From the NCBI GenBank assembly GCA_024399495.1, contig JAKSNY010000007.1, forward strand, positions 1-40,515: a DNA stretch of 40,515 nucleotides, written 5' to 3'. Under the pieces are notes generated by a model. The model searched no databases. It had not been told where the DNA came from and saw only the letters and a program-made list of their open reading frames with translations. The stretch is from Paludibacteraceae bacterium. Lineage in GTDB: Bacteria; Bacteroidota; Bacteroidia; Bacteroidales; Paludibacteraceae. Positions 16,937-26,036 of the stretch are shown in pieces (position 1 is the stretch's first letter; each line of letters opens with the position of its first letter). Position numbers and translations under genes: made by a program.

Positions 16937-17944
16937 TCACTTAGTACTCTCCCTCAATATCAACCTTGTAGGAATAGTCTCCTGTGTAATAGGCAGAGAG
17001 TCCTTGTTCTCTATTCTGGCAATAAGAAGTTTGCACGCCTCAACCCCCATCTCATATCCGTTCTGCTCTACAGTAGTTATGGTGGGGTCTGAAATCTGAG
17101 CCACTATACCGTCTCCAAATCCGCAAACAGACACATCTTGCGGAATTTTCTTTCCGGCAAGTTTTAAGGCATATATTATGCCCGATGCCGTATCGTCATT
17201 AACTGCAAAGAACGCATCGGGTAGGGAGTTTGACTTAATTATCTTTTCTGTAAGTGTAATAGCATTATCTCTATTGTCACACTCAAAAATAAGAGAATCG
17301 TCAACCATTATACCATTTGCCTTAATGGCATCTAAGTATCCGTTTGTGCGGTCTTTTGCTATTGTAATATTATTGCCGGTTCTAAATAACGCTATTTTTC
17401 TGCATCCTGATTTGACAAGGTAGTCCACTGCCTGAAAAGCACCGGAATAGTCATCTGCCACTACGTGGTCTGTTACCAAATCGGGGCAGAAGCGGTCGTA
17501 AAATACAAGAGGAGTGCCGTCTTCCATAAGTTCTTTGTAGTGAGAAAAATCCTTGACCTCTTTTGATATGGATGCCAGCACACCCGATACATGAGCGGAC
17601 ATAAGAGTCTCTATGCATTTCACTTCTCTATAATAGTTCTCTGACGATTGACATATTACCACCGTATATCCTTTATCATTTGCAGTGTCCTCGATACCCG
17701 AAATCACGGAGGAGAAGAAATGGTGTACGATTTCAGGAATTATTACACCTATTAAATTAGAGTGCCGCATTTTTAAACTCAGGGCAATGGCATTGGGCTT
17801 ATAGTGATGCTCCTGTGCAAAAGACTGTACCTTGTCTCTGGTTGCCTTGCTTATTTCTGTATTCCCGTTCAATGCCCTTGATACGGTGGAAATAGAGATG
17901 TTTAACGCTTTTGCTATGTCTTTTATTGTGATTTGTGATTTCAT
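16937..17944 (-). CDS. LacI family transcriptional regulator of the starch locus
   Basis: This 335-residue protein has the LacI/GalR plan. The N-terminal helix-turn-helix is TIKDIAKALNISISTVSRALNG (about 4-25), followed by the hinge helix region NAIALSLKMRHSNLIGVIIPE. A periplasmic-binding-protein-like effector domain (about 60-335) contains VVADDYSGAFQAVDYL, PDAFFAVNDDTASGIIYAL and VCGFGDG. It would bind a sugar effector and an operator with a central CG. It is divergent from susC and next to a candidate operator at 18047-18064, so control of both PUL arms is likely. In B. thetaiotaomicron the sus locus uses a different type of regulator, SusR. Confidence 0.93.
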   Translation of the reverse strand: MKSQITIKDIAKALNISISTVSRALNGNTEISKATRDKVQSFAQEHHYKPNAIALSLKMRHSNLIGVIIPEIVHHFFSSVISGIEDTANDKGYTVVICQSSENYYREVKCIETLMSAHVSGVLASISKEVKDFSHYKELMEDGTPLVFYDRFCPDLVTDHVVADDYSGAFQAVDYLVKSGCRKIALFRTGNNITIAKDRTNGYLDAIKANGIMVDDSLIFECDNRDNAITLTEKIIKSNSLPDAFFAVNDDTASGIIYALKLAGKKIPQDVSVCGFGDGIVAQISDPTITTVEQNGYEMGVEACKLLIARIENKDSLPITQETIPTRLILRESTK

Positions 17945-17974
17945 AGTCTGACAATAACACTCTTCTTCAACTTA

Positions 17975-18005
17975 CAAAAATAGTCAATATTTACTAAAAA
18001 ACAAA
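17975..18005 (-). promoter_or_regulatory. Promoter of lacI
   Basis: On the minus strand -33 TTTG (18002-18005) and -7 TATTTTTG (17975-17982) have a 19-nt spacer. The start should lie near 17970, giving a leader of about 25 nt before the ATG at 17944. Confidence 0.78.
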
Positions 18006-18046
18006 TTATTTTGGCTTGAATAAGCAAAAATTTAGCCTAAAAACTA

Positions 18047-18064
18047 AAAAAAGCGTTTTAAAAG
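18047..18064. promoter_or_regulatory. Candidate LacI-type operator upstream of susC
   Basis: The sequence AAAAAAGCGTTTTAAAA has a central AGCGTTTT core flanked by A/T arms, like LacI/CcpA family operators (ARCGNTTT type). It lies immediately upstream of the susC -33 region and 42 nt upstream of the lacI -33 box. Its upstream placement would fit activation of susC or repression by overlap; the direction is not shown by sequence. Confidence 0.45.
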
Positions 18065-18095
18065 TTGTTTTGATGCAAAAATATTTGTAAGTTTG
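18064..18095 (+). promoter_or_regulatory. Promoter of susC
   Basis: The -7 TAAGTTTG (18088-18095) matches TAnnTTTG. The best -33 is GTTG at 18064-18067 (20-nt spacer), a weak match that suggests dependence on an activator. The leader to the ATG at 18170 is about 70 nt and contains no SD. Confidence 0.65.
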
Positions 18096-18169
18096 TAAGT
18101 CGTTTCTCGTGGCTATACGTTTTAGAGAATAGAATTAAACTAAATTATTAACCTTAAAAATTTCAATGC

Positions 18170-21157
18170 ATGACTAAAAAATTACACCGGGCAATTCTTC
18201 TTGCCCTTGTATCTGTAGCATCCATTGCAGCCTCGTATGCGCAAACAGCCATAACAGGTACAGTTACGGATGAGACAGGGGAACCAATCATTGGAGCGTA
18301 CATTACGCTTGAAAGTGACAAGTCGGTTGGAACAATCACTGACTTCGACGGTAATTATGAAATTTCGGTTCCGGCAGACTCAAAGTTGATTTTCTCTTAC
18401 ACAGGTTATGAGAGCCAGACTTTGAGCACATCAGGAAAAAGTTCACTTAGTGTTGTACTAAAAGAGGCCTCCACTCACTTGGAAGAGGTTGTAGCCGTAG
18501 GTTACGGTTCTCAAAAGGCGAAGGAAATCACATCTGCCGTTTCCAGCGTTAAGTCAGAGAACTTTAATGCAGGTGTAACATCAAGCCCTATGGGTCTTAT
18601 CCAAGGTAAGGTTGCCGGTCTTACCATTACCAATACAAATGGTGGTGACCCTACAAGCACAGGTTTGAATGTTCAGATTCGTGGTACTTCCACTTTGAAC
18701 GCAGGTGCAGGTTCTACACCCCTTTATATAGTGGATGGCGTTCCTGTATCAAGTATCGATAACATTGCTCCTGAAGACATTGCCTCTATGGACGTGTTAA
18801 AAGATGGTTCTTCTGCCGCTATCTATGGTACTCGTGGTACTAACGGTGTAATTCTTATCACCACCAAGCGTGGTTCATCTTCAGAAGGTGTTGAGTGCGG
18901 TACTACTAATTTTGAATATGCAGGTTATGTTTCTGTAGCACATAAGACAGGTAAAACAGGTATGACTACAATAGATGAGTATGTCAATATGGAAGATTGG
19001 ACTAATGGTAAATTCACACCATATAACCACGGCAGTTATAGCGATTACTACTCAATGATGTCTCGTGAGGCTCCTGTTACCACAAACCATAACTTTGCCA
19101 TTACAGGTGCCACTAAGAAATTCAACTACCGTGCATCAGTAAACTATAAGTATGCAGAAGGTATTGCAAAAGACCGCCAAGAGATTAACGCTAAGTTCTC
19201 CGCTAACCAAAAAGCATTTGAGGGCTGGTTGGATTTGCAATACGATTTCTCTTATATGCACTATAAGAACAATAATGCGTGGACACAGTTTGATATGGCA
19301 GCCACACTTAACCCTACATATCCCGTATATGACAAATCTACAAAATCAGGTTTTTACTTGATTGAGGCTTCAGGGTTCAATAACCCTATAGAGCCATACG
19401 TACTTAACAGTGAGTATAGCGACGGAAATTTCTTCCGTGGGTCTGTACGTGCTACGGTAAATATTCTTCCTGTCAAGGGTCTTAAAGCGAATGGATTTGT
19501 TGCTTTTGAGGAGGGAGATAACTACAATTATAAGTATAACAGTATTAAGTATGTAGCAAGTCCCGATGAGGCAGGTAAGGCAACACGTTGGCAGGGAAGG
19601 GATATGAATATATTGGCTGAAGGTACTATTGACTATGCCGGTCAATGGAGCGGACACAGTTTGGCTTTGGTAGGCGGTTTCTCATATCAGCAGTTTTCAC
19701 ATGATGAATCAAAAATGGAGAATTCAGGTTTTGCCACAGATAACATCATGTACTACAAGATGCAGGAGGGCGATGCTACCAAGGTAAAGTTGAATGTGGA
19801 TTCTAAAAGAGAATTCAATGCTTTGGCATCTGCTTTCTTCCGTGCAAACTATAACTACAAAGAGAAATACTTGTTATCAGCATCAATACGTGCAGAGGGT
19901 TCTTCCCGTTTTGGTAAGAACAACCGTTGGGGTTGGTTCCCCGCCGCTTCTGTAGGTTGGCGTATAACAGGTGAGGACTTTATGCAGAACGTAAATGGTG
20001 TGGATGACCTTAAAATCCGTTTTGGTTTTGGTATCACAGGTAATAACGTAGGTCAGAACCTTGCTTCTAAAGAGTTACTTGGAGCCGGTGGTACATTCTG
20101 GTATAACGGAGAATGGGTAAAGACATACAATGTTACTCAAAATGCCAACCCTGATTTAAAATGGGAGCGTAAGTTTGAGTATAACTTGGGTATTGATTTC
20201 TCGTTCTTAAGCAACCGTTTGTACGGTTCTATAGATATGTATATTCGTGATACCAAAGATTTGCTTTATTGGTACGACGTGCCGTCTCCTCCGTATCAGT
20301 TTAATAAATTGCTGTCCAATGCAGGTGAGATTAGAGCAAAAGGTATAGAGGTTGCCCTTACAGGTGTTCCTATCAAGACCAAGAATTGGTTATGGACATC
20401 TACTTGGACAATGGCGTTTGACAACAGTAAAATCAAATCATTAAGTGACCCTGCCAAGGGCCTTAACTATACAGAGGTTTTAAGTGGAAATATAGGTGGT
20501 AACGGACTTAATGATGTAAAAACTCAAATTATTAGAGAGGGTGAGAGCATAGGTGTGTTCTATGGATATAGATACGACCATGTAGATCCTGAAACGCACG
20601 AGTTGTGGTATAAGAAAAAAGACGGAAGTATTACCAAAAATGAAGCAGACTTGAAAGAAGAGGATAAGGCTATTGTTGGTAAGGCTCAGCCTATTATGAC
20701 TTACGGCTGGAACAATACCGTAAAATGGAAATGGTTAGACTTTACAATATTCTTCCGTGGTATGGTAGGAAACAAGGTGCTTAACGTAACACGTTGGGCT
20801 TACACTCCTACAAAAGCAGGTCAGCAAGCCAATATGGTTTATAAATCTACTACAGAGGCAATTGCAAAGGGTAACGGTGCTTATAGGGCAGGTGTATTTT
20901 CTGATTATTGGTTGGAAGATGGCTCTTACTTAAGATGCGATAACATTACTGTAGGTTTCACTATTCCACTTAAACCTAATAAGTATGTTAAACATTTGAG
21001 ACTATATGTTACAGGACAGAACCTGTTTACCATTACCAAGTATTCAGGACTTGATCCTGAAGTCAATGTATCTTCCATTGATAATGCAGGTATTAACTAC
21101 ATAGGATTCTATCCAAGAGTAAGCAGTTATCTGTTTGGTGTTAATGTTACATTCTAA
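18170..21157 (+). CDS. susC: SusC/RagA family TonB-dependent outer-membrane transporter
   Basis: This 995-residue protein has a signal peptide (about 1-24, ending SYAQ). A carboxypeptidase-D-like regulatory domain follows (ITGTVTDETGEPIIGAYITL to about 110). The TonB-box-like segment is LEEVVAVGYGSQ, then comes the plug (SSPMGLIQGKVAGLTI, IRGTSTLNAGAGSTPLYIVDGVPV, DVLKDGSSAAIYGTRGTNGVILITTKRG). The 22-stranded barrel runs to the end, which closes with YLFGVNVTF. With SusD it imports glucan oligosaccharides using TonB energy. The susD gene starts 18 nt later. The substrate, starch or maltodextrin, is inferred from the two GH13 neighbours. Confidence 0.96.
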   Translation: MTKKLHRAILLALVSVASIAASYAQTAITGTVTDETGEPIIGAYITLESDKSVGTITDFDGNYEISVPADSKLIFSYTGYESQTLSTSGKSSLSVVLKEASTHLEEVVAVGYGSQKAKEITSAVSSVKSENFNAGVTSSPMGLIQGKVAGLTITNTNGGDPTSTGLNVQIRGTSTLNAGAGSTPLYIVDGVPVSSIDNIAPEDIASMDVLKDGSSAAIYGTRGTNGVILITTKRGSSSEGVECGTTNFEYAGYVSVAHKTGKTGMTTIDEYVNMEDWTNGKFTPYNHGSYSDYYSMMSREAPVTTNHNFAITGATKKFNYRASVNYKYAEGIAKDRQEINAKFSANQKAFEGWLDLQYDFSYMHYKNNNAWTQFDMAATLNPTYPVYDKSTKSGFYLIEASGFNNPIEPYVLNSEYSDGNFFRGSVRATVNILPVKGLKANGFVAFEEGDNYNYKYNSIKYVASPDEAGKATRWQGRDMNILAEGTIDYAGQWSGHSLALVGGFSYQQFSHDESKMENSGFATDNIMYYKMQEGDATKVKLNVDSKREFNALASAFFRANYNYKEKYLLSASIRAEGSSRFGKNNRWGWFPAASVGWRITGEDFMQNVNGVDDLKIRFGFGITGNNVGQNLASKELLGAGGTFWYNGEWVKTYNVTQNANPDLKWERKFEYNLGIDFSFLSNRLYGSIDMYIRDTKDLLYWYDVPSPPYQFNKLLSNAGEIRAKGIEVALTGVPIKTKNWLWTSTWTMAFDNSKIKSLSDPAKGLNYTEVLSGNIGGNGLNDVKTQIIREGESIGVFYGYRYDHVDPETHELWYKKKDGSITKNEADLKEEDKAIVGKAQPIMTYGWNNTVKWKWLDFTIFFRGMVGNKVLNVTRWAYTPTKAGQQANMVYKSTTEAIAKGNGAYRAGVFSDYWLEDGSYLRCDNITVGFTIPLKPNKYVKHLRLYVTGQNLFTITKYSGLDPEVNVSSIDNAGINYIGFYPRVSSYLFGVNVTF

Positions 21158-21175
21158 TTATAAAATACAAGAGAT

Positions 21176-22849
21176 ATGAAAAAGTCTATTATATATACGT
21201 TAATAATTTCGTTGGGGCTTTCTCTAACTTCATGCAAGGATTTCTTAGAGGAGAAGGCATACGGCAACCCGTCATCAGAGGAACTTTTACAAGATCCTGA
21301 GAATATGGTTAGGCTTGTAGGACAGGCATACGCAGAACTTAAGTGGTTGCACGACCACTGGGGATACTGGGGCTTGAACACTCTTACATCAGATGAGGCG
21401 CGTTGCCCGGTACGTAATCCTGGAAATAACTGGGAGGATAATAAGTATTGGCAGAATCTTAACTCTATGAAATGGGATCAAGATGGTAAGTCTTTTGAGA
21501 ATGTGTGGGATAAATGTATTGCGGGTGCCACTTTGTGTAATAAGATTCTGAAGCAAATATCTGCATATCAGGGTGATGTAAAGGAGTCTGATTACAAGAG
21601 ATATACGGCAGAGTTGGCTGTACTTAGAAGTTACTACTACTTTACAATGTTTGACCTCTTTGGCAGAATCCCTTATACAGAAGAGTTCCCATCAAGTGAG
21701 ACTGCACAGTTCCCATTGCTTGAGGTACAGGATGTTTGGACTCATTTGGTTAATTGCTTGGAGGCTAATACCCCTAATCTGCCAGCCATTTCTCCTGCAG
21801 AAAAGGCGGCTAATTACGGACGTGCCACCCAGGCTTTGAGTTACGGACTTCTTGCCCGTCTTTATTTGAATGCGGAAAGTTATGGAATACAAAATGTAAG
21901 CGAACCGTATGTTAAATGTGCCAAGTATTGCAAAAAGATTATTGACAGCAGGTCATACTCATTAGAGTCTAATTTCTTTAGTAACTTTGCAGTATATAAC
22001 GAGAACAGTGCAGAAAATATATTTGTAATAGTTGAGAATGGTAATGCCGCATTTGACTATCAAGATGTAGCAGGCGGTATGTGTAACAAATTACGTATAA
22101 ATCTTCTTACACAACATTATGCTTTTCTAACAGTATATGGGCTTTTGGAGAAACCTTGGAACGGTTTTGCTGCGTCTCCGCAATACTTGGAGTTGTTTGA
22201 GACAACAGACCATCGTGGTCCTTGCCCTGAAAGTGCAGGTACAGATATAGATTTTCAAAATGTAAACACCAAATACGGTTGGTTCCTTGGTCCGGTAAAG
22301 GATGAAAACGGTAAAATTATGGTAGATGAGAATGGTCTTGAAGTTGTTATTGTTAAGAACTTTAAAAATCAGGCTGATGCCACTTGGAACGATGGTGCCC
22401 GTTGTATGAAATATGAGACAGAAAAAAATTCTACTGTAAATAAGTATAGCGAGAATGACTTTGTGCTTATGCGTTATGCGGAGATAGTGCTTATGTATGC
22501 AGAGGCTTGTTTAAGAGACCCACAGGCTGGAGATGGGAGTTATGTAAAACCAGACCTTGATTTAATTCGTAGTCGTGTTGGTGCATCAAGCATAAGTAAT
22601 TATACTCTTAATACAGATAGAGCCAAACAAAACTCAATACTTAATGAGCGTGCCCGTGAGTTTGCATGGGAGAACCTTCGCCGTAGAGACCTTATACGTT
22701 TTGGCGTATATACAGACCCATCTTATAAATGGGAATTCAAGAATATCAGCCCGGGTGAGGACTTTAGAAAATGGTTCCCTATTCCTAAACACATGTTGGA
22801 GGTTCATGCCGGGGATAGAGTTCCTTGGACTCAAAACGAGGGTTATTAA
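21176..22849 (+). CDS. susD: SusD/RagB family surface glycan-binding lipoprotein
   Basis: This 557-residue protein has a lipoprotein signal ending at SLTSC (Cys20), followed by KDFLEEK. The all-helical TPR-bearing SusD fold is recognisable from NPSSEELLQDPENMVRLVGQAYAEL, AELAVLRSYYYFTMFDLFGRIPYTEE, YGLLARLYLNAE and the family's C-terminal RRRDLIRFG and FPIPKHML segments. It caps the SusC barrel and delivers substrate. It is cotranscribed with susC (18-nt gap) and the next lipoprotein (32-nt gap). Confidence 0.96.
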   Translation: MKKSIIYTLIISLGLSLTSCKDFLEEKAYGNPSSEELLQDPENMVRLVGQAYAELKWLHDHWGYWGLNTLTSDEARCPVRNPGNNWEDNKYWQNLNSMKWDQDGKSFENVWDKCIAGATLCNKILKQISAYQGDVKESDYKRYTAELAVLRSYYYFTMFDLFGRIPYTEEFPSSETAQFPLLEVQDVWTHLVNCLEANTPNLPAISPAEKAANYGRATQALSYGLLARLYLNAESYGIQNVSEPYVKCAKYCKKIIDSRSYSLESNFFSNFAVYNENSAENIFVIVENGNAAFDYQDVAGGMCNKLRINLLTQHYAFLTVYGLLEKPWNGFAASPQYLELFETTDHRGPCPESAGTDIDFQNVNTKYGWFLGPVKDENGKIMVDENGLEVVIVKNFKNQADATWNDGARCMKYETEKNSTVNKYSENDFVLMRYAEIVLMYAEACLRDPQAGDGSYVKPDLDLIRSRVGASSISNYTLNTDRAKQNSILNERAREFAWENLRRRDLIRFGVYTDPSYKWEFKNISPGEDFRKWFPIPKHMLEVHAGDRVPWTQNEGY

Positions 22850-22881
22850 TGATTAGTTTTTAACATAAAAAACATTAGAAT

Positions 22882-24477
22882 ATGAAATCAAAAAGTTATA
22901 TATTAGGTATAAGCCTACTCTCTGTTCTTGCACTGTTTTCGTGCAAGAAAGAGAATGAGTTGGCTTTCTCTACAAATCCCAGACAAGCGGGACAGACGGA
23001 GTATGACAAACTATACGTAGGAGATACTAAACAAATGAAAGTTGAATCCTATGGAGTTAAATCAAGTGAAGGATATGTAGTAAGCGGTGTCAGCTGGTCA
23101 AGTTCAGATAATTTTGTTGCAACTGTAAATTCCAATGGTTTGGCGACTGCCAGAAAAGTTGGTAAGGCTAATATCATAGGTAAATTTGATGGTAAGACCG
23201 TATATTGCACAATAGAGGTGTCCGGTAGGGCAAACACTTATTTTGAGCCGGTTATTAAAGAGAGCATAACCGATATTACAAACAAGGAGCTTGTAGCGGG
23301 GAAAAAGGTTATGCGTTCAAATGTTGCAGGTGCAGTTCCGTATGCGGTTTTCAAGGATACGACAACAGTTGGCGGTACTTCTGAAAATACAGATTATACG
23401 GTATATTTGTTTGCCGAGAATTCTACAAGCGCTATGGTGAACCTAATTACAGAAAAGGCTTTTATAGATGTGGCTGAAGTATTCTTGCTTGAACGTTATA
23501 ACCTACAAGAGGGTTATTATAATAATCCGTACGGAGTGCGTGTAATGCAATCTTCATCTCCTTTTAAGGATGTGGTTTTCTATACCAACGATTCTCATCC
23601 AATGGAGATAGCGGATTTTGCTACGCAATATAGGCTTGTGTCAAAAGAGTATGTTCTCTTAATTATCAATCCGGCAACTTATGGTAAGGATGTATTGGGA
23701 TTGGAGAATGACTTTACATACGGAAGCCGCGACAAAGGTGCTATAGACAATATTGCAAGCGAGTGTAATGAAACTATAGACAACCAAGGCTCAACTATTA
23801 AGTCAATAGAGGATAAATTGGCTTCCGCAACAACAGATATATATCAGTTGTTCCTTGCAGGAGCAAGACTTGAAGCACAGGATATGTGTCATAGTAAGTT
23901 GCCAGCCTCGCCTACTACAGAGAATTTCTATCAGCCTGCTCTTGATTCAATTCAGAAATTGGATAATAAGTTTATGGCTCTGTATGACACTGCAAGCACT
24001 ATTGTATATTTGGATAGATTGGTTACCAGTGCCCAAAAATCTTATAGTGGTTTCTTGACTAAGAAAGTAATAGATGAAAATGTTATCAAATCTATTGAAA
24101 GAGAGTATAAGACATACCTGGACAAACAGGCTAGTTACAGTGAGAAGGCATTTGCTTTGATAGAAACACATTATGCCAGTGCAAAGGCTGGTGCAGAGTA
24201 TATTTTCTCATTGAAAGATGCTAATGACATTATGGCGGAACAGAAGGCACTTGACAAAGATGTTATTGTAGGTGGTGAAGAAAAGGAACTAGAACAGAAA
24301 ACCAAACTTGATGAAGAGTTTGCCAAATATAATGAATCTGAATATACAGAAGAGAATTGGGCTACGCTTAAAGGCATTTATGAAAAGGCTAAGGCTGATT
24401 TAGAAGCCGGTCAATTGTACTACTCTGTTGTAAGTACAGCAATAGCGGATATGGCTAAAATAGAAAAAAAACAATGA
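22882..24477 (+). CDS. Lipoprotein in SusE position: Big_2-like domain plus helical, FIVAR-like C-terminus
   Basis: This 531-residue protein has a lipobox ending LFSC (Cys21), followed by KKENE. Residues about 45-115 look like a bacterial Ig-like (Big_2) domain (YGVKSSEGYVVSGVSWSSSD, GLATARKVGKANI). Residues about 120-270 are mixed beta. From about 280 the protein is strongly helical with coiled-coil character. The last 56 residues resemble a FIVAR module (YTEENWATLKGIYEKAKADL). It is not a recognisable SusE or SusF, which are tandem beta-sandwich starch binders. Order and lipoprotein signal suggest a surface protein made with SusCD. The function is unknown. Confidence 0.8.
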   Translation: MKSKSYILGISLLSVLALFSCKKENELAFSTNPRQAGQTEYDKLYVGDTKQMKVESYGVKSSEGYVVSGVSWSSSDNFVATVNSNGLATARKVGKANIIGKFDGKTVYCTIEVSGRANTYFEPVIKESITDITNKELVAGKKVMRSNVAGAVPYAVFKDTTTVGGTSENTDYTVYLFAENSTSAMVNLITEKAFIDVAEVFLLERYNLQEGYYNNPYGVRVMQSSSPFKDVVFYTNDSHPMEIADFATQYRLVSKEYVLLIINPATYGKDVLGLENDFTYGSRDKGAIDNIASECNETIDNQGSTIKSIEDKLASATTDIYQLFLAGARLEAQDMCHSKLPASPTTENFYQPALDSIQKLDNKFMALYDTASTIVYLDRLVTSAQKSYSGFLTKKVIDENVIKSIEREYKTYLDKQASYSEKAFALIETHYASAKAGAEYIFSLKDANDIMAEQKALDKDVIVGGEEKELEQKTKLDEEFAKYNESEYTEENWATLKGIYEKAKADLEAGQLYYSVVSTAIADMAKIEKKQ

Positions 24478-24480
24478 AAA

Positions 24481-24512
24481 TTTGATTTTTAACTTTTAAT
24501 TGTTTATATTTG
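24481..24512 (+). promoter_or_regulatory. Internal promoter before the last PUL lipoprotein
   Basis: The -33 TTTG (24481-24484) and -7 TATATTTG (24505-24512) are 20 nt apart, and both boxes are exact. The leader to the ATG at 24564 is about 45 nt. The box starts 4 nt after the stop of the preceding gene, so this lipoprotein can be transcribed apart from susCD. Confidence 0.72.
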
Positions 24513-24563
24513 CATAGTGAAAATACTTTATAACTAACTTTTATTAACTAAAAACTTAAAAAA

Positions 24564-25967
24564 ATGAAAGCAAAAATTTCTTTAATCGCCCTATTGGGCT
24601 TGTTTTTGATTGGTGCTGTTTCGTGTAAAAAAAAGGATGACCCAGCATCTCCAACGCCGGTACCAGTAAAAAAAGGTATTACCATTACTCCTGCTAGTGT
24701 AAGTTTGAAGCCAGGTGAAACAGCAGTTCTTACTGCAACTCTTACTCAGATTGAGGGTGCTATTGATTGGACAGTAGAACCAGCAGAAGGTGTTATCAGC
24801 CTTGACCCATCTGGTGCAGGTAGTACTAAATGCGGAATTGAGGCAATAGGTGAAGGTACTGCAACCGTTACCGCTACTTGTGGTGAGTATAAGGCAACAT
24901 GTACTGTTGAGGTTAAGAATGCTGAAATCAAGCATCCTACAGTTCAGCCAACCGAAGGTATGATTACAATTGCATTCCTTGCTCCTGAGGTTAGCTGCGA
25001 TGGTTTGGTTATAAACATGTTTGGTGATTTCCAAGACAATAATACCGAGGATACATCTTATGAGGCATCTGTTTATGATGGTACACAGTGGCCAGGTTGG
25101 TATGTAGTTACATTCCCTGATAATGATGGTTCAGGTACAGCGCAAGGCAAACTTTGCCCACAGGCATTAGGCTCAGGTGTAGGCACATGGAACTATCAAG
25201 CTAAAGACTTTGATATTATTGAAGGTCCTGCAGAGAGAGTTGGTGATATGGGTTCAGACGCTATTAAATGCAATGACGGTTGCGTAGGCAAAGTAATCTA
25301 TGTAAACGTTAAGCAGTGGAGCGGTGACCCATGTTCAGTACCATTCCCAGGCGGTGATGTTGAATTCAATATAATTCTTACTAATGAGTTCCCTGAGGGC
25401 TTTGATATCTCAACTATTCAGATTGCAGTAGCACACTGGGATGTTGGTCAGGATGAACTTACATACGACTTTACTTATGTAGGTCCTGGTTATAAATTTA
25501 CAGGTATTGTTGCAGATTTCCCTGCAGGTCAGCAGTATAAGTACAATATCCAATATACTCCAGATGGTGGCGAGCCTTCTGGTTGGATTTGGGAGAAAGG
25601 TGATGACCGTAGTGTTCCTTACAGTGGTAAAACAGAAGATGAGGTTGCTGTATGGGAATCTGAGCCATGGAATCCAATACCAGGCGGCACAGGTAAATTC
25701 ACTATTACATTCTCTGAAGGCTGCAATATGGCTCAATATGAGAAGGTTATCTTTACAGGTAACTTTGCAGAAGAGTCTTGGGGCGATAGCCAACGTGAGA
25801 TGACCAAGGAAGCTGATAATGTTTACTCTTGGGAAGGTGAGTTCCCAGATAACTTTATGTATAAAGTTATTGGTAGAACAGAGGGTGCTGAAGATGCTTG
25901 GATTGGTCCTGGTGACAACTGGAAATTTGACGGTGCTACATTTGAGCAATCTTGGACATGTGAATAA
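24564..25967 (+). CDS. Multi-module surface lipoprotein, probable starch-binding (SusE/SusF analogue)
   Basis: This 467-residue protein has a lipobox ending GAVSC (Cys21), followed by KKKDD, an acidic tail after Cys resembling the Bacteroides surface-export signal. A short Pro-rich linker leads to a Big_2-like domain (about 37-118). Three beta-rich, Trp/Tyr-rich modules follow (about 130-263, 264-370 and 376-467). The last reads IFTGNFAEESWGDSQREMTKEADNVYSWEGEF and resembles starch-binding Ig modules of the CBM20/48 or SusE/F type. The architecture fits a non-catalytic glucan binder on the cell surface. A strong terminator follows the stop. Family assignment is by eye; the binding role is inferred from architecture and locus. 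Confidence 0.75.
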   Translation: MKAKISLIALLGLFLIGAVSCKKKDDPASPTPVPVKKGITITPASVSLKPGETAVLTATLTQIEGAIDWTVEPAEGVISLDPSGAGSTKCGIEAIGEGTATVTATCGEYKATCTVEVKNAEIKHPTVQPTEGMITIAFLAPEVSCDGLVINMFGDFQDNNTEDTSYEASVYDGTQWPGWYVVTFPDNDGSGTAQGKLCPQALGSGVGTWNYQAKDFDIIEGPAERVGDMGSDAIKCNDGCVGKVIYVNVKQWSGDPCSVPFPGGDVEFNIILTNEFPEGFDISTIQIAVAHWDVGQDELTYDFTYVGPGYKFTGIVADFPAGQQYKYNIQYTPDGGEPSGWIWEKGDDRSVPYSGKTEDEVAVWESEPWNPIPGGTGKFTITFSEGCNMAQYEKVIFTGNFAEESWGDSQREMTKEADNVYSWEGEFPDNFMYKVIGRTEGAEDAWIGPGDNWKFDGATFEQSWTCE

Positions 25968-25984
25968 TCACAAATATTCCAAAT

Positions 25985-26017
25985 AAAAAAGAGCGGCTTT
26001 TAAAGTCGCTCTTTTTT
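25985..26017 (+). terminator. Intrinsic terminator of the susCD operon
   Basis: The 11-bp arms AAAAAAGAGCG (25985-25995) and CGCTCTTTTTT (26007-26017) enclose an 11-nt loop and continue into a T8 run. The T-run is directly followed by the rseP -7 box. Confidence 0.9.
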
Positions 26018-26028
26018 TTGTATCTTTG
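25998..26028 (+). promoter_or_regulatory. Promoter of rseP, embedded in the terminator
   Basis: The -7 TATCTTTG (26021-26028) is perfect. The position 19 nt upstream is TTTT (25998-26001), a 3/4 match to TTTG, inside the loop of the upstream terminator hairpin. The -7 box ends 8 nt before the ATG, so the leader is at most a few nt. Confidence 0.65.
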
Positions 26029-26036
26029 TAGCCGTT

